A stretch of DNA of 22,367 bases from Anaerolineae bacterium (lineage in GTDB: Bacteria; Chloroflexota; Anaerolineae; Aggregatilineales; Aggregatilineaceae): contig JAFGJA010000332.1 of NCBI GenBank assembly GCA_016929355.1, positions 1 to 22,367 of the forward strand, in the 5' to 3' direction. The translations under genes and the position numbers were made by a program. The notes beneath the pieces are model-generated. The model searched no databases. It was not told where the DNA came from and was given only the letters and a program-made list of their open reading frames with translations. Positions 22,296 to 22,367 of the stretch are shown piece by piece. Every line of letters begins with the position of its first letter. The stretch's first letter is position 1.

Positions 22296-22367
22296 GCCCC
22301 CATAGCTCAGAGGATAGAGCGTTGCCCTCCGGAGGCAGAGGCCCAGGTTCGAGTCCTGGTGGGGGTA
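22296..22367 (+). tRNA. tRNA-Arg (anticodon CCG)
   Basis: The cloverleaf can be folded by hand. The acceptor arm pairs GCCCCCA with TGGGGGT, the D stem is GCTC/GAGC, the anticodon stem TTGCC/GGCAG encloses loop CTCCGGA with anticodon CCG (reads CGG, Arg), and the T stem CCAGG/CCTGG encloses TTCGAGT. The first acceptor pair is a G-T wobble. The discriminator base A is the last base of the window, so whether CCA is encoded cannot be seen. Confidence 0.93.

Overview
The window looks like a chromosomal segment of a Chloroflexota bacterium, most likely Anaerolineae-like. This is inferred from protein style and repeats, not from a marker gene. The clues are exported proteins with long Pro/Thr stalks, a DUF177 gene placed directly before the housekeeping sigma factor, a single-domain KaiC-like ATPase, a PrsA/SurA-type lipoprotein, and intergenic GTAGGGGC...GCCCCTAC palindromic elements. 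Base composition is roughly balanced. Several genes start with TTG or GTG. The clearest promoters match the sigma-70 consensus almost perfectly (TTGACA-N17-TATAAT and TTGACA-N17-TATACT).

Layout. Positions 1-348 are an AT-rich leader with a near-perfect promoter. It drives a DUF177/YceD protein and the primary sigma factor (349-2105), closed by a hairpin terminator. A second strong promoter drives an FHA-domain membrane protein and the molybdopterin molybdotransferase MoeA (2187-4269). A ferredoxin-NADP reductase of the FprA/adrenodoxin reductase family lies convergent to moeA and divergent from proB-proA (4285-8268). An ArsB/NhaD-type ion transporter with an unusual exported N-terminal domain is paired with a universal stress protein (8517-10690). 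A bidirectional terminator separates them from a cytoplasmic sulfite-oxidase-like molybdoenzyme on the minus strand. A LacI-family repressor then diverges from a large formate dehydrogenase (12653-15505). A Trm112-like protein and a cold-shock-domain-like protein diverge from each other, and RNase J follows. The last part holds a peptidyl-prolyl isomerase lipoprotein, three tandem paralogous Pro/Thr-rich membrane proteins, a KaiC-like ATPase and tRNA-Arg(CCG), which ends at the window edge.

The main result is that the formate dehydrogenase is one gene, not two. The TGA at 13787-13789 is in frame and falls exactly at the catalytic selenocysteine of the family (Cys-Ala-Arg-Leu-Sec-His). The sequence just after it aligns well with the start of the E. 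coli fdhF SECIS. The host is therefore expected to decode selenocysteine. The molybdenum theme recurs: MoeA, the sulfite-oxidase-like enzyme and the formate dehydrogenase all make or need molybdopterin.

Other notable points are two intergenic sites that match the LacI/CcpA-type operator consensus TGWNANCGNTNWCA at every defined position, two modular palindromic intergenic elements, and the tandem paralogue family. No phage genes, transposases, rRNA or CRISPR arrays were seen.
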